A stretch of DNA of 64,000 nucleotides, taken from positions 22,518,348 through 22,582,347 of the forward strand of contig AP025057.1 of assembly GCA_036186865.1 (NCBI GenBank), read 5' to 3'. This DNA comes from Eustoma russellianum (lineage: Eukaryota > Streptophyta > Magnoliopsida > Gentianales > Gentianaceae). This document shows, in pieces, positions 22,550 to 33,344 of the stretch (within the stretch, counting starts at the first letter, position 1; every line of letters starts with the position of its first letter). The position numbers were made by a program, and so were the translations under genes. The notes under the pieces were generated by a model. The model was not told the origin of the DNA. It did no database searches and saw only the letters and a program-made list of their open reading frames with translations.

Positions 22550-22820
22550 CTGATTGGAGGGTAAAGGTGTAAATACAGACATAGTATTGTTTAACGCGTG
22601 TGGTGGCCAAAGATGCACACGAACGGTTGAGCTGCATGTAGGAGCATTTGATGGAATCCTTATTTGGAAGCAAGAGTTGGCGACTAGGAGATTGTGCCTG
22701 AGCAAATGACTTAGTGATACCACGCAACATAGGTGATGGTCCTCGACAGAAAAAGACAAGTTTGAGTTAGTATCCATAACATGTAAAGGGAGCAGAGTGA
22801 GCAAAATGTAGTTGCAAAAG

Positions 22821-22859
22821 CATACCGATGTTGCCCGTAGTCCGTAGACTGCGGGCAAC
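22821..22859 (-). repeat. 3' UTR hairpin + GGTATG (element F, copy 2 in reading order)
   Basis: Stem GTTGCCCG / CGGGCAAC extended by AGTC / GACT, tag GGTATG. The CCCG/CGGG pair here replaces the CCTG/CAGG of other copies, a compensated change. Confidence 0.85.
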
Positions 22860-22904
22860 AGAATGGAATGAACGCATTTGATATATGAGCGGAAGGATGG
22901 AAGG

Positions 22905-22942
22905 CATACCCGAGTTGCCTGCATGTAAACAATGCAGGCAAC
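22905..22942 (-). repeat. 3' UTR hairpin + GGGTATG (element F, copy 1 in reading order)
   Basis: A perfect 11-bp stem GTTGCCTGCAT / ATGCAGGCAAC, followed by TCGGGTATG. Confidence 0.87.
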
Positions 22943-22967
22943 CATATAGTGTAGACAGCCATATGTA

Positions 22968-25900
22968 TTACGTTCTGAGCGCATGTGTGACTCCGTCTGT
23001 GTGATAAAACCCACGAGCCGAGTGTGGCAGCTGATTGGCCGATGTAAACAAACAAGTGACAGGGTGCAAACGAGCATGTTGGCACAGATAGTGTACCACC
23101 ATATTAATCTCTCTAGGAATATGATGTAATGTACTTCCGGTGAGAATCAAAGGCTGTGTGAGTCTGGTGTATTCCGACGGTGCGTGAAGATTCATATGGG
23201 ACAATTGTGTAAGTAGCTTACAGTCTGTTTCGATGATGAGATTTCGATGAAGCAGGCCAAAGAATAATAGACTAAAAACAACCGCTTGCAACTCTGCTCG
23301 AAGAGGAGACACAACGGGCAGTTGAAAAGATATTCCTGCAATTATCCTTCCATTGGAATCTCGTAGAATTGCTCCTGCGGAGGCATGTAATCATCCAGCC
23401 GAGGCATCCACATTGAGCTTTAATTTACCTGTCGGAGGAAGTGTCCACTTTAAAGGAAGAACACGTTTTGGCCGAAGACGAGGGGAAAAGCCAGTATCAA
23501 TGAGGGAGGGAACATATTGTGCCAAATTCGTGCCAGAAAGAGTTGTAGCCCAATCAAAACATGACTGCCGAGCTAAATGAAAGACTCTAGTTACAGGCAA
23601 ATCTGCATCACCATAATATTGATTTGTGTAAACCCTCCAAATGGCCCAGCATAACATTATGGGACCAATTATTTTGAAATTCCCTTTTAAACATTTGGCT
23701 GAAGAAGTTAGCCAGCACTGAAGCAGATATTGTCGTATGTTGGTGACCTGAGGCAACGGACCATCAAGCACTGCTGAAAGTTGTATCCATGCGGGCTTGA
23801 CGCAAGGGCAGAGCATAAACACATAAACAAGAGAGGCTGAGGCATTGCGGCAAAATGGACATATTGTAGGACAAATGCAAGAAAATGCTTTTATGTTGTC
23901 TTCCATTGGTAATGCTGAATGTAACATCCGCCATATAAGCATGCTAACAGTTTTTGGAACACCTCTCCACCATATGTATTTGTGTGAGAACAGATGAGCA
24001 CGCTGTGGCCTAATATCTTCGTACGCATGCCCAAGTGAGAACTGACCTGAAGGACTTGATGACCATACTGGAGCGGAATGATTTGATGTGAGCTATAGAC
24101 AGAGAGAGTGTGTAGAACATATCCTTTTCCAACTAGGAGAGTCATAGATGCACAGAGCGTAGTCCATTCTATGGCCATAACGTGCACGCATGTATGTTGT
24201 CCATAATGAATTACCTGTATGATAAGACCACTAAAGCTTACAATCATATGCATGCTGTAAGTATACAAGATTACGGACTCCCCATCCTCCTTCTATTTCT
24301 GGATAGCATAAGTTATCTAATGCAGTCCAATGGTGTTTTCCCCCAGAGAAAGAAGGAGATTTTCCTGTTGAGGGCGCGAAGTACACTCTTGGGGAGACGA
24401 GATGCCGCTAAAAGGTGAAGAGGAAGAGACGTTAAAACTGATTTTATGAGAGTTAGCCGACTTCCTGGTGATAATAGACGACTGGTCTAGCCTGTTAGTT
24501 TTGCGTCAAAGTGCTGCAAGAGTGATGTGCAATAAGAGGCTCTATTGATCCCTCTGTAAAGGTAAGATCCCAAATACTTGATTAGTAACGTAGATGGCTG
24601 CATTGCCAAAACTTGTGCGACATTCTGCAGCTGGCTTGAGGTTGCATAAGTGCTCATTACAAACTGACTTTTGGAATAATTTACTAATTTACCCGAGGCG
24701 CGTTGATAGGCTTGTAAGAAAGACTGAAATCTTGTCAAATTTTGTGTAGACGCATTTAGAAAGATCAACAAGTCATCTGCATAGGCTAAATGGGAAACTG
24801 GAACAACTCTACCCGTTGTAAATCCTTTGATGTGGTGAGACCCAAACAGTCTGTTTAAACCTCGACCCAAATATCCCAACATGTTCGATAGAACTTTCCA
24901 TTATAACCATCTGGGCCTGCTGCACTGCTCGGGCTTAAACTCCACACTGCGTCTTTTATTTCGGCTGCAGTTGAGATAGCTAACATCATATGATTATTAT
25001 CCGGCGTGATGAGTAAAGGGATGTGGTGTAGAAAGTCAGAAACTCCTGTTACATCTTCATGTGAAAAAAGGTGTTGATAAAAAGATACTACTGCATCACC
25101 TAGTGCTGCATTATCCTGCAATAGTTCACCTGCAGAATTTCTGAGGTTGCCAATTTGTTGTCGTCGATGTTTGTCTTTTACAAGTGCATGAAAGTATGCC
25201 GTGTTGGCCTCCCCTTCCGATATCCACTTGACTCTAGATTTTTGAGCCCAATAAGATGTTTGTGCATTGGTTGCCTGAAGTAGTTGAGCCTGCGCAAACG
25301 AAAGTGTAGAACAATTGGCAGGAGAGGGATCAGCGTCAAATTGCCTCTCAAGTCTGTGATAATTCTCTTCCGCCACCGCTACATTGTTGAAAATGTTCCC
25401 ATAAACATTTCGGTTCCAACTGCGAAGATCTTTTCTCAGTCTATTGAGCTTAGAATATAGTCCACGCATACCTCCAATAGTGGGGTATTGAGCCCACTGT
25501 TGCTGCACAAAAGCTTTAAAATCTGAATGAAGAGCCCATGCATTGATGTAGCGAAAAGGGGTGTGATGTCTGTCGCTGGAAGTTGTGCATTTTAGCAACA
25601 AAGGAGAATGGTCCGATGTTGCCCGTGATAAGTATTGAACAGACACATTGGAGAATAAGTTAGAGAAATCCACATTGCACAAGTATCTATCTAGTCTGCG
25701 CCTAACTCTGCCTTGACCAGTACCACGTGCCCAAGTATACTGTGAACCACTAAATGGGAGATCTTGTAGCACACAGACATCCACACATTGGTTGAAGTCT
25801 TCCAAATGGCGAAGAGGAGGAGAAGACCGACCATCATGTTCGTCAAGAGAAAGATAAGTGTTGAAATCCCCACCTATTATCCATGGCAATGTAGTATTCT

Positions 25901-26262
25901 GGGAAAATTGGATCAACGTCTCCCATAAAGGGCGTCTTTCTGCAATTTTGTGTTTACCATATACTACTGACCATGTAAAAGTCTGTTGTGTAGGGATGTA
26001 TATGAATGATAAATGCGAAGTTTGAGTGCCATGCTGTACATCAAGAAAACGCAAAGTAGAAGCAGCCCAGAATATCCAAATATTACCTTGGCATGCTTCT
26101 AAGGCATTTGAGAAACCTAATTTCAAGCGATAGGATGAAAATTTTGTAGGATGTTGTTTTGGCTCAATGATTACCAGAATGCTTATCTGCGACTGACGTA
26201 ATAAAGTAGTGAGATGAGGTAACGATGTTCTGATACCTCACATTCCACGTTAATGCATTCAT
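22968..26262 (-). pseudogene. ORF2 of element F, RT core deleted
   Basis: Starts M-N-A-L-T-W-N at 26262. An indel near 26236 shifts the frame, after which the endonuclease is open ('IIGGDFNTYL', 'TSDHSPLL'), continuing to 'AAGPDGYNGKFYRTCWDI'. The next residues come from 'GLNRLFGSHHIKG', so the RT fingers and palm through 'GVKQGDPLSP' are gone, though 'YADD' survives near 24780. Stops occur at 24487 and several further points. The zf-RVT (CPFC) and RNase H ('LNVDAS', 'RAELQA', 'IETDCK') can be read, with one stop after 'DASAG'. It ends at 22968. It cannot be active. Confidence 0.9.
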
Positions 26263-27664
26263 GATGATGTAGTTGGGGGATTGGAACACATACGTGATGC
26301 ACTTCGTGTTGTAACCGTAGAAGGAGGCCTCGGTGGTAATTCGTGTTTATGTCTGCGTCTGCGTCTTAATGCCACTGGAATAAAGCCATCCAAATCCTGT
26401 GATGCACCAGCAGGGCAATTTTACATCATGGCCGTGCTTAGGGAAGGTAATTTTCTAGCGGAGAGATGTCTTTTAATCTCATCTAAGGCTTCTTTCATTT
26501 GATTCTGAAATTGAGAACGTGAGGCCATATCAGTGTGAACGACATATGCTATCTGATCTGCATCTGAATCTGAGACTTGGAATACATCTGGTTCATCTAG
26601 AATACCATGTACAGAAGTTTCGTGTTCTTCAAATAGTCTACGAAGGGAAAACCCTTCGATGCCAGTGTCTGCATCATGGGTTACTGCATCTGTGTCTATT
26701 TGATCGATGGGTTGTGAGAGACCATCCTTGTGGATGTCTGATACTGTATCATTGTTCTGTGCTGGTGGAGATTGTTGTTGATCCGCGTTTCTTGGGGCCA
26801 AAAAATCTTGCTGTAACAGCTGTGAATCAATTTCTGTGCGCTTCTGGAGTAGAGTGACCGGAAAAGGATCCAAGGTGGGAACTTTTTGGCCTTTCTTTGG
26901 TGTCCAGCGTGTGGTAGGTTTCTGTGGCTTTGATGGCTGTTCTTAATCAATCTTCCCACATGCTGATGTTGCATGCCCTAAACGGCGGCAGTCCATGCAG
27001 AAAGAAGGAAGGTCTTCGTAAATTATCTGCTGTTGGATAATCTTTTGTTTACCTTGCAGATAGATTATTTTGGTAGATCTTTGGATATATCTATTTCAAC
27101 ACAAACCCTCGCTACGGAAGGACAAAGGCCATCGGCGGTGGCTACGTCGAGTTTGATGGGATGACCTACAATGCGTGCAATTTCAAAAAGCGCAGCCTTT
27201 TGGTGATAGTGTATTGGCAAGGATGGCAGTGAAATCCATATTGGGACGATCGGTACATCCGCGGAAGGATCAAAATCGATGGTCCATTTGGTTACACGCA
27301 TTCTGCAGTCGGCAATTGTCCATGATCTCCAGTAGAAACAGCGGACATAATCAGGCTCATGGAGGAAATTCAACAATATGTGGGATTGATCCAAAAGTGT
27401 AATTTTTACGTCAGATCTGAATCCTATTCGATCGAAAACGTCACGTATGATCTTCAACGGAGGCCACCCAAACCAAAAAGTGCCAACGAGAGTGAACCGG
27501 TATGGAGCAGCGAGGGAATCAATTTCGTCGTCTGTAAAAGCGATCAAAGGGTGACCTTTGTGCTTTGATATGGTTTTTGGGGAGATGATCGCAACAGAAG
27601 GAGCTGCAACCACCGCTGCAAAAGAATGATCGCCGGCGGGGTGACCTGGGGAAGACGACGCCAT
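26259..27664 (-). pseudogene. ORF1 of element F
   Basis: ATG at 27664 gives M-A-S-S-S-P-G, the same start as in K. The DUF4283-like region is open to about 27065, where an indel follows 'DISKDLPK'. The zinc knuckle FC-MD-C-RRLG-H-ATSA-C is intact near 27000. A TAA follows near 26945, then a long acidic part, then a stop near 26420. The end overlaps the ORF2 ATG (ATGA at 26259-26262). Confidence 0.87.
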
Positions 27665-27689
27665 CTCCTATTTGTTTTTGCGTTAAAAA

Positions 27690-27857
27690 AATACATATAT
27701 ATATACATATATATACACACACATATATATATATATATGTATGTATGTATATATACATATATGTATGTATATATATATGTACATATATATATATATATGT
27801 ATGTACATACATATATGTATGTATGTACATACATATATGTATGTATATATATATATT
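27690..27857. repeat. (TA)n(TATG)n microsatellite between the 5' ends of F and G
   Basis: About 165 bases. Its right end (27818-27854) recurs exactly at 28741-28777, on the other side of element G. Confidence 0.95.
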
Positions 27858-28050
27858 ATACACACTGCTCGACTTTCATCGACTGGAATTTGGTCATGTA
27901 TACAGAGAAGCAAACATGTCGGCTCACTATCTTGCACAACAAGCCATGTTGAAGCCTCAGACTTCCTACTTCTCGCGCCATAATCTTCCATCATTAGTTC
28001 GTGCATCCGTATCTTTGGATCTCTCGTCGGTTAATTTACGCGTACCCTAA
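27858..28050 (+). pseudogene. ORF2 C-terminal end of element G
   Basis: Reads 'LEFGHVYREANMSAHYLAQQ' and stops with TAA at 28048-28050. This is the tail of the RNase H domain, very similar to the end of element J. It is too short to function. Confidence 0.88.
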
Positions 28051-28093
28051 GCATTCAAAGTCTTCCAAATGGATTGGCATTCATTTACTGCAT

Positions 28094-28131
28094 CTGCCTG
28101 TTTCCTGGAGGGAGCAGGCAGGCTCGGTATG
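28094..28131 (+). repeat. 3' UTR hairpin + GGTATG, copy 1 of element G
   Basis: CTGCCTG / CAGGCAG with a 14-base loop, tag at 28126-28131. Part of a 120-bp tandem unit. Confidence 0.87.
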
Positions 28132-28213
28132 TTTTGCATTCTCTCGTTTCTTAGTTTATGCTTGCTTTGCGCATTTGCTGTCTTCCACATGGATTGGCTT
28201 TCATTTACTGCTA

Positions 28214-28251
28214 CTGCCTGTTCCCTTAATGGAGCAGGCAGCCTCGGTATG
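28214..28251 (+). repeat. 3' UTR hairpin + GGTATG, copy 2 of element G
   Basis: Exactly 120 bases after copy 1, with the same flanks on both sides (ATGGATTGGC upstream, TTTGCATTCTCTCG downstream). Confidence 0.87.
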
Positions 28252-28523
28252 CTTTGCATTCTCTCGATATCTATCTTTCTCCAACGTATGTCATTTCTGA
28301 CTGACTTCGCCGTTTGTTTCACATGTACACGGATGGGGAGTTTTGGCATGGGCGCTACATACGATTTCATGGATGTCATCATACTTGCAGCACGGATGGT
28401 GTTTCAATGTATTGCAGATCTGTATCTTTCGAGCGGACTTGTTGCGGCACCTATTTCATTGCGTTATTTTTTGGATTGTATTTCTGTTATATTTTACCAC
28501 AGCGCCTATCACTTTTCCGATCA

Positions 28524-28606
28524 TATAAATATGTATGCTTTTTCCTTCGCCAAGGTTTTATCCACAAGGGTGGTTTTTCTTGGCAAGGTTTTAATACGGC
28601 ATATCA
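28524..28606 (+). repeat. Conserved LINE 3' module, copy 5 (element G)
   Basis: Consensus stem GCCAAG / CTTGGC. Confidence 0.92.
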
Positions 28607-28730
28607 TATATGTGTCGGAAAGTGATAATCATTACGCTTTTTCATTTCGCATTCCTTTAACGTTGTAATATGGTATTCCTCCGCATAAGTGAGGCTTCGT
28701 TCCTTAATAAAATTTTCTTTCCAAAAAAAA

Positions 28731-28780
28731 TGTATATATATATGTATGTACATACATATATGTATGTATATATATATGTA
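28731..28780. repeat. (TATG)n microsatellite between the 3' ends of G and H
   Basis: Contains the right copy of the 37-bp duplication. It leads directly into the T-run that is the A-tail of element H. Confidence 0.93.
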
Positions 28781-28910
28781 TTTTTTTCTAAAGCAGCATA
28801 TTTTATTATATGTTGACCTCGCTTTTGGCGGAGGAAAACCATTTTACAATAAACATCATAGTCAAAGTAGTAATGTAACATTTGTAGAATTGTCAACCTC
28901 CAATCATACA

Positions 28911-28994
28911 CGATATGCCACATTAAAACCTTGTCAGGTAAAACCACCCTTGTGGATAAAACCCTGACGAAGGAAAAAGCGTACATATTTGTAT
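28911..28994 (-). repeat. Conserved LINE 3' module, copy 6 (element H)
   Basis: The outer stem is GTCAGG / CCTGAC. Two of six pairs differ from the consensus, and both are compensated. Confidence 0.92.
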
Positions 28995-29414
28995 AATTGG
29001 GCATTGTTGACGCACGAAGCATATGTAAACGAGACAATATCAGCTTGTGAAGCCACATTTGTAACATGGTGTTGCGATGTGCTTGTCCAAAGTGCGCCAG
29101 CAGTGTTGGCCTTTGCAGTTGTTTAAACGCTGCCTTGCAATGTAGTCCCAGAATCCTCAATACAACAAATAAGAGTGTGTCACATAACCAGTCAATGTGT
29201 AGTAGTAGCATATAGAATGTAGCTGTGGATAAGAATGTACCCATGTTGCCCGTAATCAGATGATCACGTGCAACTTGCTTCAGTAGCAATTGATATGAGG
29301 ATGTATTTGAGTTGTCCAGTTCGCCAGTCATGTTATGAATAATCCTCAGCCATGAAAAGAAGTAGTGTAAGTTAGCAATAATAATCTTTGCAACCAAAAG
29401 GGAGATATAGTAAA

Positions 29415-29450
29415 CATACCCAACCGCCTGCACCAATAAGATACAGGCGG
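29415..29450 (-). repeat. 3' UTR hairpin + GGGTATG (element H)
   Basis: CCGCCTGTA / TGCAGGCGG, followed by TTGGGTATG. Confidence 0.78.
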
Positions 29451-29479
29451 GACAGTGGATGATTCTGTCAACGGCTTCC

Positions 29480-30291
29480 TTAAATTCGTACATGAGGAAG
29501 ATGATTGTCAGTGATTAAGCTTCCGTGCACCAATGGTGGAAGAACAGATGAGGAGGAAAATATATCCAAACGTTGGTGCAAGATTCCATGTTGTGACATG
29601 AAATGTGCCGGATAATTAGCCTCCCGTGGTACATAAATCACTGTCGCACCCATTTGTTGCAGGAAATGATTTAGCCGCATAAGATCACTTTTAAGTCTGC
29701 TGCAGATGTTAGGTCTGCTAGATAGTATGTTCACCAACGCCAAACAGTCCGTTTCAACAATAATATTTGTGTATCCATACATTAGGAGGTAGAGAATTGA
29801 CCATAGTAAATCTTGCAATTCAGCATGCAGATGCGTTAAGATTGGTAGCGAAAAGGACATGGCCATAATAAATGAACCTGTATCATCTCTTAATATTGCT
29901 CCTCCTGCAGAACCACGTTTTCCCGCTGCCGCATCAACAATTAGTTTTAGCTTCCCACGTGGTGGCAATTGCCATTTAACTATAGTGATTCTCCTTGTCT
30001 TTAGAACCGGTGAATAGCAAAGTGTAACTAAGGCAGGGATTGTTTCTGCATACTTCTTTCCAGAAATAGATGCACACCACGTATAGATATCCAGACGTAA
30101 ACGATCTTGTAGCCTGTTATAAGAAAAGTGTTCTTCCCCATAGACAACCATTGCATATTCTTTCCAAATGGCTGCAACTGCTAGGACTGACACCACAACT
30201 CTTAGTTGCCCTTTTATGGAGGATGATTTCGCTTGACACCACCAATCTTGCATGTGTTGTTTGATAGTTGCTCTGCTTGGGTAAGGTCCCT
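29480..30291 (-). pseudogene. ORF2 C-terminal fragment of element H (RNase H), open frame
   Basis: About 270 codons without a stop, ending at 29480. The fragment starts just after the zf-RVT region ('GPYPSRATI') and holds a complete RNase H: Asp in 'LIVDAA', Glu in 'HAELQD', Asp in 'VETDCL', and 'EANYPAHFMSQHG' in place of the fourth Asp. It has no start codon of its own. An ATG-initiated frame that runs in from element I is an artefact of the head-to-head fusion. The undamaged frame suggests a young copy. Confidence 0.85.
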
Positions 30292-30372
30292 CAAATATGT
30301 ACGCTTTTTCTTTCGCCAAGGTTTTATCCACAAGGGTGGTTTTACTTGACAAGGTTTTAATGCGGCATATCA
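30292..30372 (+). repeat. Conserved LINE 3' module, copy 7 (element I)
   Basis: GCCAAG / CTTGAC, one C-A mismatch in the outer stem. Confidence 0.9.
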
Positions 30373-30499
30373 TATATGATTGGAGACTGCAAATTATCTC
30401 CTTTTTACGAGCGCTTTTCGCTTACACTGACTCAATGATGTAATAAGGTTTTCCTCCGCTATAAGTTAGGTTCAATTTGCAATAAAATTCCTTTTTTAA
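30292..30499 (+). mobile_element. Element I: 3'-end-only LINE fragment
   Basis: About 208 bases: the shared module plus the terminal 'TAAGGTTTTCCTCCGC' block and AATAAAATT, ending in (TA)n. It starts a few bases upstream of the module stem. No Pol III A or B box is visible, so I call it an extreme 5' truncation rather than a SINE. Confidence 0.8.
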
Positions 30500-30592
30500 A
30501 ATATATATATATATATATATATGTATGTATATGTATGTGTGTGTGTATATATATATGTATGTATGTATATATATATGTATGTATGTATGTAT
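30500..30592. repeat. (TA)n(TATG)n(TG)n microsatellite
   Basis: Follows the 3' end of element I. Confidence 0.95.
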
Positions 30593-30850
30593 CAAACTAT
30601 TTGCATATTACAAATTTGGAGGGCTGCCCGACTCTTATTGTATTCAATGTGGTGCTCAATTGAAATTTGATGGCTGATTCTTGGATTTGTTACGTTAAAT
30701 TGTTCCGGCATTATGCTTGGACATGAAATTTTCAATATCTCATTTGTATATTATTCTCTTCCTTACCATATGACGTTACCCCTTTAATTTTGGTATGGGA
30801 TTCAATACATTATGAAAATCTCATTTCATGCAAGATGTGTGTGAGTGTCT
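30593..30850. other. Spacer without recognisable LINE sequence
   Basis: About 258 AT-rich bases between the tails of I and J. No ORF or repeat is recognised. It may be original host sequence, and so useful for dating or comparison between accessions. Confidence 0.5.
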
Positions 30851-30873
30851 ATATATATTTTTTATATATATAA
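30851..30873. repeat. Interrupted TA tract at the 3' end of element J
   Basis: TATATATA-T6-ATATATATA. A related sequence (TATAG, A6, CTATA on the minus strand) lies at the other end of J near 32815-32830 and may be the second copy of a duplication. Confidence 0.6.
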
Positions 30874-30986
30874 AACAAATTTTATTAAGGATAAAACCTC
30901 ATTTATGGCGGAGGAATACCATATTACAACGTTAATGAAGGACGAAAACGAAAAGCATAATGCATCTCACTTTCCAAGACATATAT

Positions 30987-31070
30987 GATATGCCGCATTA
31001 AAACCTTGCCAAGTAAAACCACCCTTGTGGATAAAACCTTGGGGAAGGAAAAAGCATATATATTTATATG
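30987..31070 (-). repeat. Conserved LINE 3' module, copy 8 (element J)
   Basis: CCCAAG / CTTGGC with the outermost pair broken (C-C). Confidence 0.88.
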
Positions 31071-31342
31071 ATTGGAAAAGTGACAGTCGCTATAGTATAA
31101 TGTATTTGAATTACAATCCAGAAAAAACATTGAAGAAACCGGTGTCGTAACGAAGCCACTCCAAAGATATGAATTTCCGAAGCAGTAGAATGTCATCCGT
31201 GCTGCAAGGATGATGTCAACCAGGAAGCCGTGTGTAGAATACATGCCAATACTCTCCTCATCCGGGTACATGTGAAATAGACGGCGAAATCAGTCAGAAA
31301 AGTTATAAATGGCAGATAGATTGAAACCAAGAGAATGCAAAG

Positions 31343-31380
31343 CATACCGAGTCTGCCTACTCCATTAATGGAACAGACAG
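31343..31380 (-). repeat. 3' UTR hairpin + GGTATG, element J
   Basis: CTGTCTGTTCC / GGAGTAGGCAG (imperfect), tag GGTATG at the low-coordinate end. Confidence 0.78.
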
Positions 31381-31462
31381 TAGCAATAAATGAAAGCCAA
31401 TCCATTTGGAAGACAGCTAAGGCGCAGGGAAAGCATAAGAAAATAGACAAGAAAATGCTAAA

Positions 31463-31500
31463 CATACCGAGCCTGCCTGCTTCCGCAAGGAAACAGGCAG
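31463..31500 (-). repeat. 3' UTR hairpin + GGTATG, element J, second unit
   Basis: CTGCCTG / CAGGCAG, 120 bases from its partner, the same spacing as in G. Confidence 0.85.
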
Positions 31501-31543
31501 TTGTAGCAAATGAAGGCCAATCCATTTTGAAGACTTTAAATGT

Positions 31544-32814
31544 TCAAGGAACGCGTAAATTTACTGACGAGAGACCAAAGATACGGATGCACGAACCAAT
31601 GATGGAAGATTTTGGTGCGTGAAGTAGGAAGTCTGAGGGTTCAACATGGCGTGTTGTGCAAGATAATGAGCCGACATATTTGCTTCTCTGTATACATGGC
31701 TGATGTCCAGACTATATAAGGCAATCAGTGTGTGTAGTAAGCGCAGATGATAATTTCCCGAGATCGGCCTTGGCAGTCTGAATCGGGATGCCAGCTGTGC
31801 GTAATCTATTTCAAGCATAAGAGTACGGTAGAGTGGAAGGAAGTATAGTAAGCCAAAAAGTGCCGACTGTATTTCGGCGGCAACCGGAGTGCATGGTGGT
31901 AAACGAAAAGATATTGCGCCTATACATACACCCGCATGATCTCGCAAAATAGCCCCACCCGCTGCATAATGTCTGCCTACCAGCGCATCTACATTAAGCT
32001 TCAATCTGCCAGAAGGAGGACAGGGCCACCGTACCACCTGCGGACGTGGTGGGCGAACTGGCAGAACCCATGAAGGTTGCGTAGTGATCCCTCGAGCAAG
32101 TTTTGAACCATGAATAGTTCTACTCCATATGTCAACGTCTGGATGTATAGAAGCTCGAATTGTGTATGGCGAAAAAGTTGGAGTGGTACCATAAATCAGT
32201 GATGCATAGGTACGCCATATATTGGATACAATAATAGCCGGAACCACAATCTTCAACACTCGGTGAACGATGAGGATGTGGCGTGATACCACCAAGAAAG
32301 CAAATATGAGCGTAAAGATAGCGACACGGGGGACAAACAATGTAGTTCCGATGCAAAGAAGCTCCAGATCGGACGTATGTGAATGCAGTAGATAAAGACA
32401 TGATCTACCGATGCTGAAGAAAGCTTACAAAATGGACACTTGTGGGACGTGTTGCGGAATACCGTCCTATATAGTCCTCAAAAGGCATTGCCGAATGAAA
32501 AAGACGCCATAGTAGCAATTGTGTAGATGGAGAATGATGCTTAAACCAAATGAATTTCGCTGAAAGTCGCGTAGGATGAGATGCGCGACATATATCATAC
32601 GCAGAGCGCAGGGAGAACTCCCCAGACGGTGTTGGCCTCCAAGTAAGATGCCCTGCCTGGATGTCTGAATGAGAAACGCAGGTGTCATGGATACGACAAA
32701 TAAGCTTCCACACCGGCGAGTCTGGTAACCGTGGCATATAATCCGCACGCCTCCCGTATTTGTGGTGCATATATGCGCTCCAGAGAGTGTCATTCTGATG
32801 ATAGCACCACCAAT
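31544..32814 (-). pseudogene. ORF2 C-terminal part of element J
   Basis: Begins at 'WWCYHQNDTLWSAYM' and is open to the zf-RVT region, where an indel near 32430 shifts the frame inside the Cys motif ('RPTSVHF' instead of RPTQCPFC). The RNase H is then open: 'LNVDALVGRHYAAGGAILRD', Glu in 'AAEIQS', Asp in 'LEIDYA', end 'EANMSAHYLAQHA'. A second indel near 31570 gives 'VSLVSRQ*' in place of the usual end, which would otherwise stop at 31544. Inactive fragment. Confidence 0.87.
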
Positions 32815-32953
32815 TTATAGTTTTTTCTATAGAAAAGAAAATTTTATTCAAGATAAGCCTCACTTATGGCAGAGGTAGCCATATTACAAAATGTATATGG
32901 AACGAAAACAGATATTCTAAAGACGAAATAATGAGTGTTCGCCAATCATATAT

Positions 32954-33037
32954 GATATGCCGCATTAAAATCTTGCCAAGTAAAACAACCCTTGTGGAAA
33001 AAACCTTGGCGAAGGAAAAAGCGTACATATTTATATG
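32954..33037 (-). repeat. Conserved LINE 3' module, copy 9 (element K)
   Basis: Outer stem GCCAAG / CTTGGC intact, inner stem with one mismatch. Confidence 0.9.
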
Positions 33038-33240
33038 ATTGGATCGTGAACATTGAAATACAGTCAAGTTGAAGTGTGAGGGCTGCCATCGACGCCAATG
33101 TTGTCGTTGTATTGTTCTTCCCAATCTCCCGGACTAACTCAGTGTGAGTGATGTTCCTCGGCACAAAGCAGCAACAGATGTATAAGTATGCAGTAAAGGA
33201 TCAGCGAAATGAAGAATAAAGTTGCAAAGATGCCAGACAC

Positions 33241-33278
33241 GTACCAAGGTTGCCCGTAGTCCATAGACTGCGGGCAAC
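33241..33278 (-). repeat. 3' UTR hairpin + GGTAC tag, element K
   Basis: GTTGCCCG / CGGGCAAC, then CTTGGTAC. Confidence 0.8.
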
Positions 33279-33344
33279 TTGTCAGTTTGCGCGACCATGT
33301 AAAAAAGATCCGGAAATAAGTAATATGAAATGTGAGTTGTAATG

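Larger units (their letters stand above)
22337..22967 (-). other. 3' UTR of element F
   Basis: Two tagged hairpins (22821-22859, 22905-22942), the shared module (22469-22549) and the terminal 'CCTCCACCATAACGGAGG' hairpin near 22371-22388 (CCTCC/GGAGG stem). Confidence 0.8.
22337..27689 (-). mobile_element. Element F: LINE, lineage IIa, with internal RT deletion
   Basis: Order on the minus strand: ORF1 (from 27664), ORF2, 3' UTR. The 5' leader is at most about 25 bases before the TA tract. About 170 codons of the RT core are deleted near 24880. Flanked by (TA)n at its 5' end. Confidence 0.87.
27855..28730 (+). mobile_element. Element G: short 5'-truncated LINE, lineage I, with target-site duplication
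   Basis: Contains only the last 63 codons of ORF2, the 3' UTR and an 8-base A-run. A 37-bp perfect repeat made of TA/TATG sequence flanks it (27818-27854 and 28741-28777), the expected trace of target-primed insertion into a microsatellite. Confidence 0.88.
28785..29479 (-). other. 3' UTR of element H
   Basis: Tagged hairpin (29415-29450), a second hairpin near 29236-29275, the shared module (28911-28994), the terminal 'CCTCCGCCAAAAGCGAGG' block, and an A-tail seen as a T-run at 28782-28787. Confidence 0.78.
28781..30291 (-). mobile_element. Element H: 5'-truncated LINE, probably lineage IV
   Basis: Keeps the end of ORF2 and the 3' UTR. Its truncated 5' end meets the truncated 5' end of element I head to head at 30291/30292. 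Blocks such as 'FSYNRL' and 'IYTWCAS' match M rather than E. Confidence 0.82.
30874..32814 (-). mobile_element. Element J: 5'-truncated LINE, lineage I
   Basis: Keeps ORF2 from the region after the RT to the end, and a 3' UTR with two tagged hairpins and the module. Its 5' end abuts the 3' tail of element K. Confidence 0.85.

Noticed and set aside
28785..30499. H and I as one insertion with 5' inversion (twin priming)
   Set aside because: Both pieces contain the 3' module and a tail. Twin priming inverts only an upstream part of one copy.
30292..30499. Element I (and L) as a SINE
   Set aside because: No A box or B box and no tRNA-, 7SL- or 5S-like head is visible. Both are explained as truncated LINE ends.
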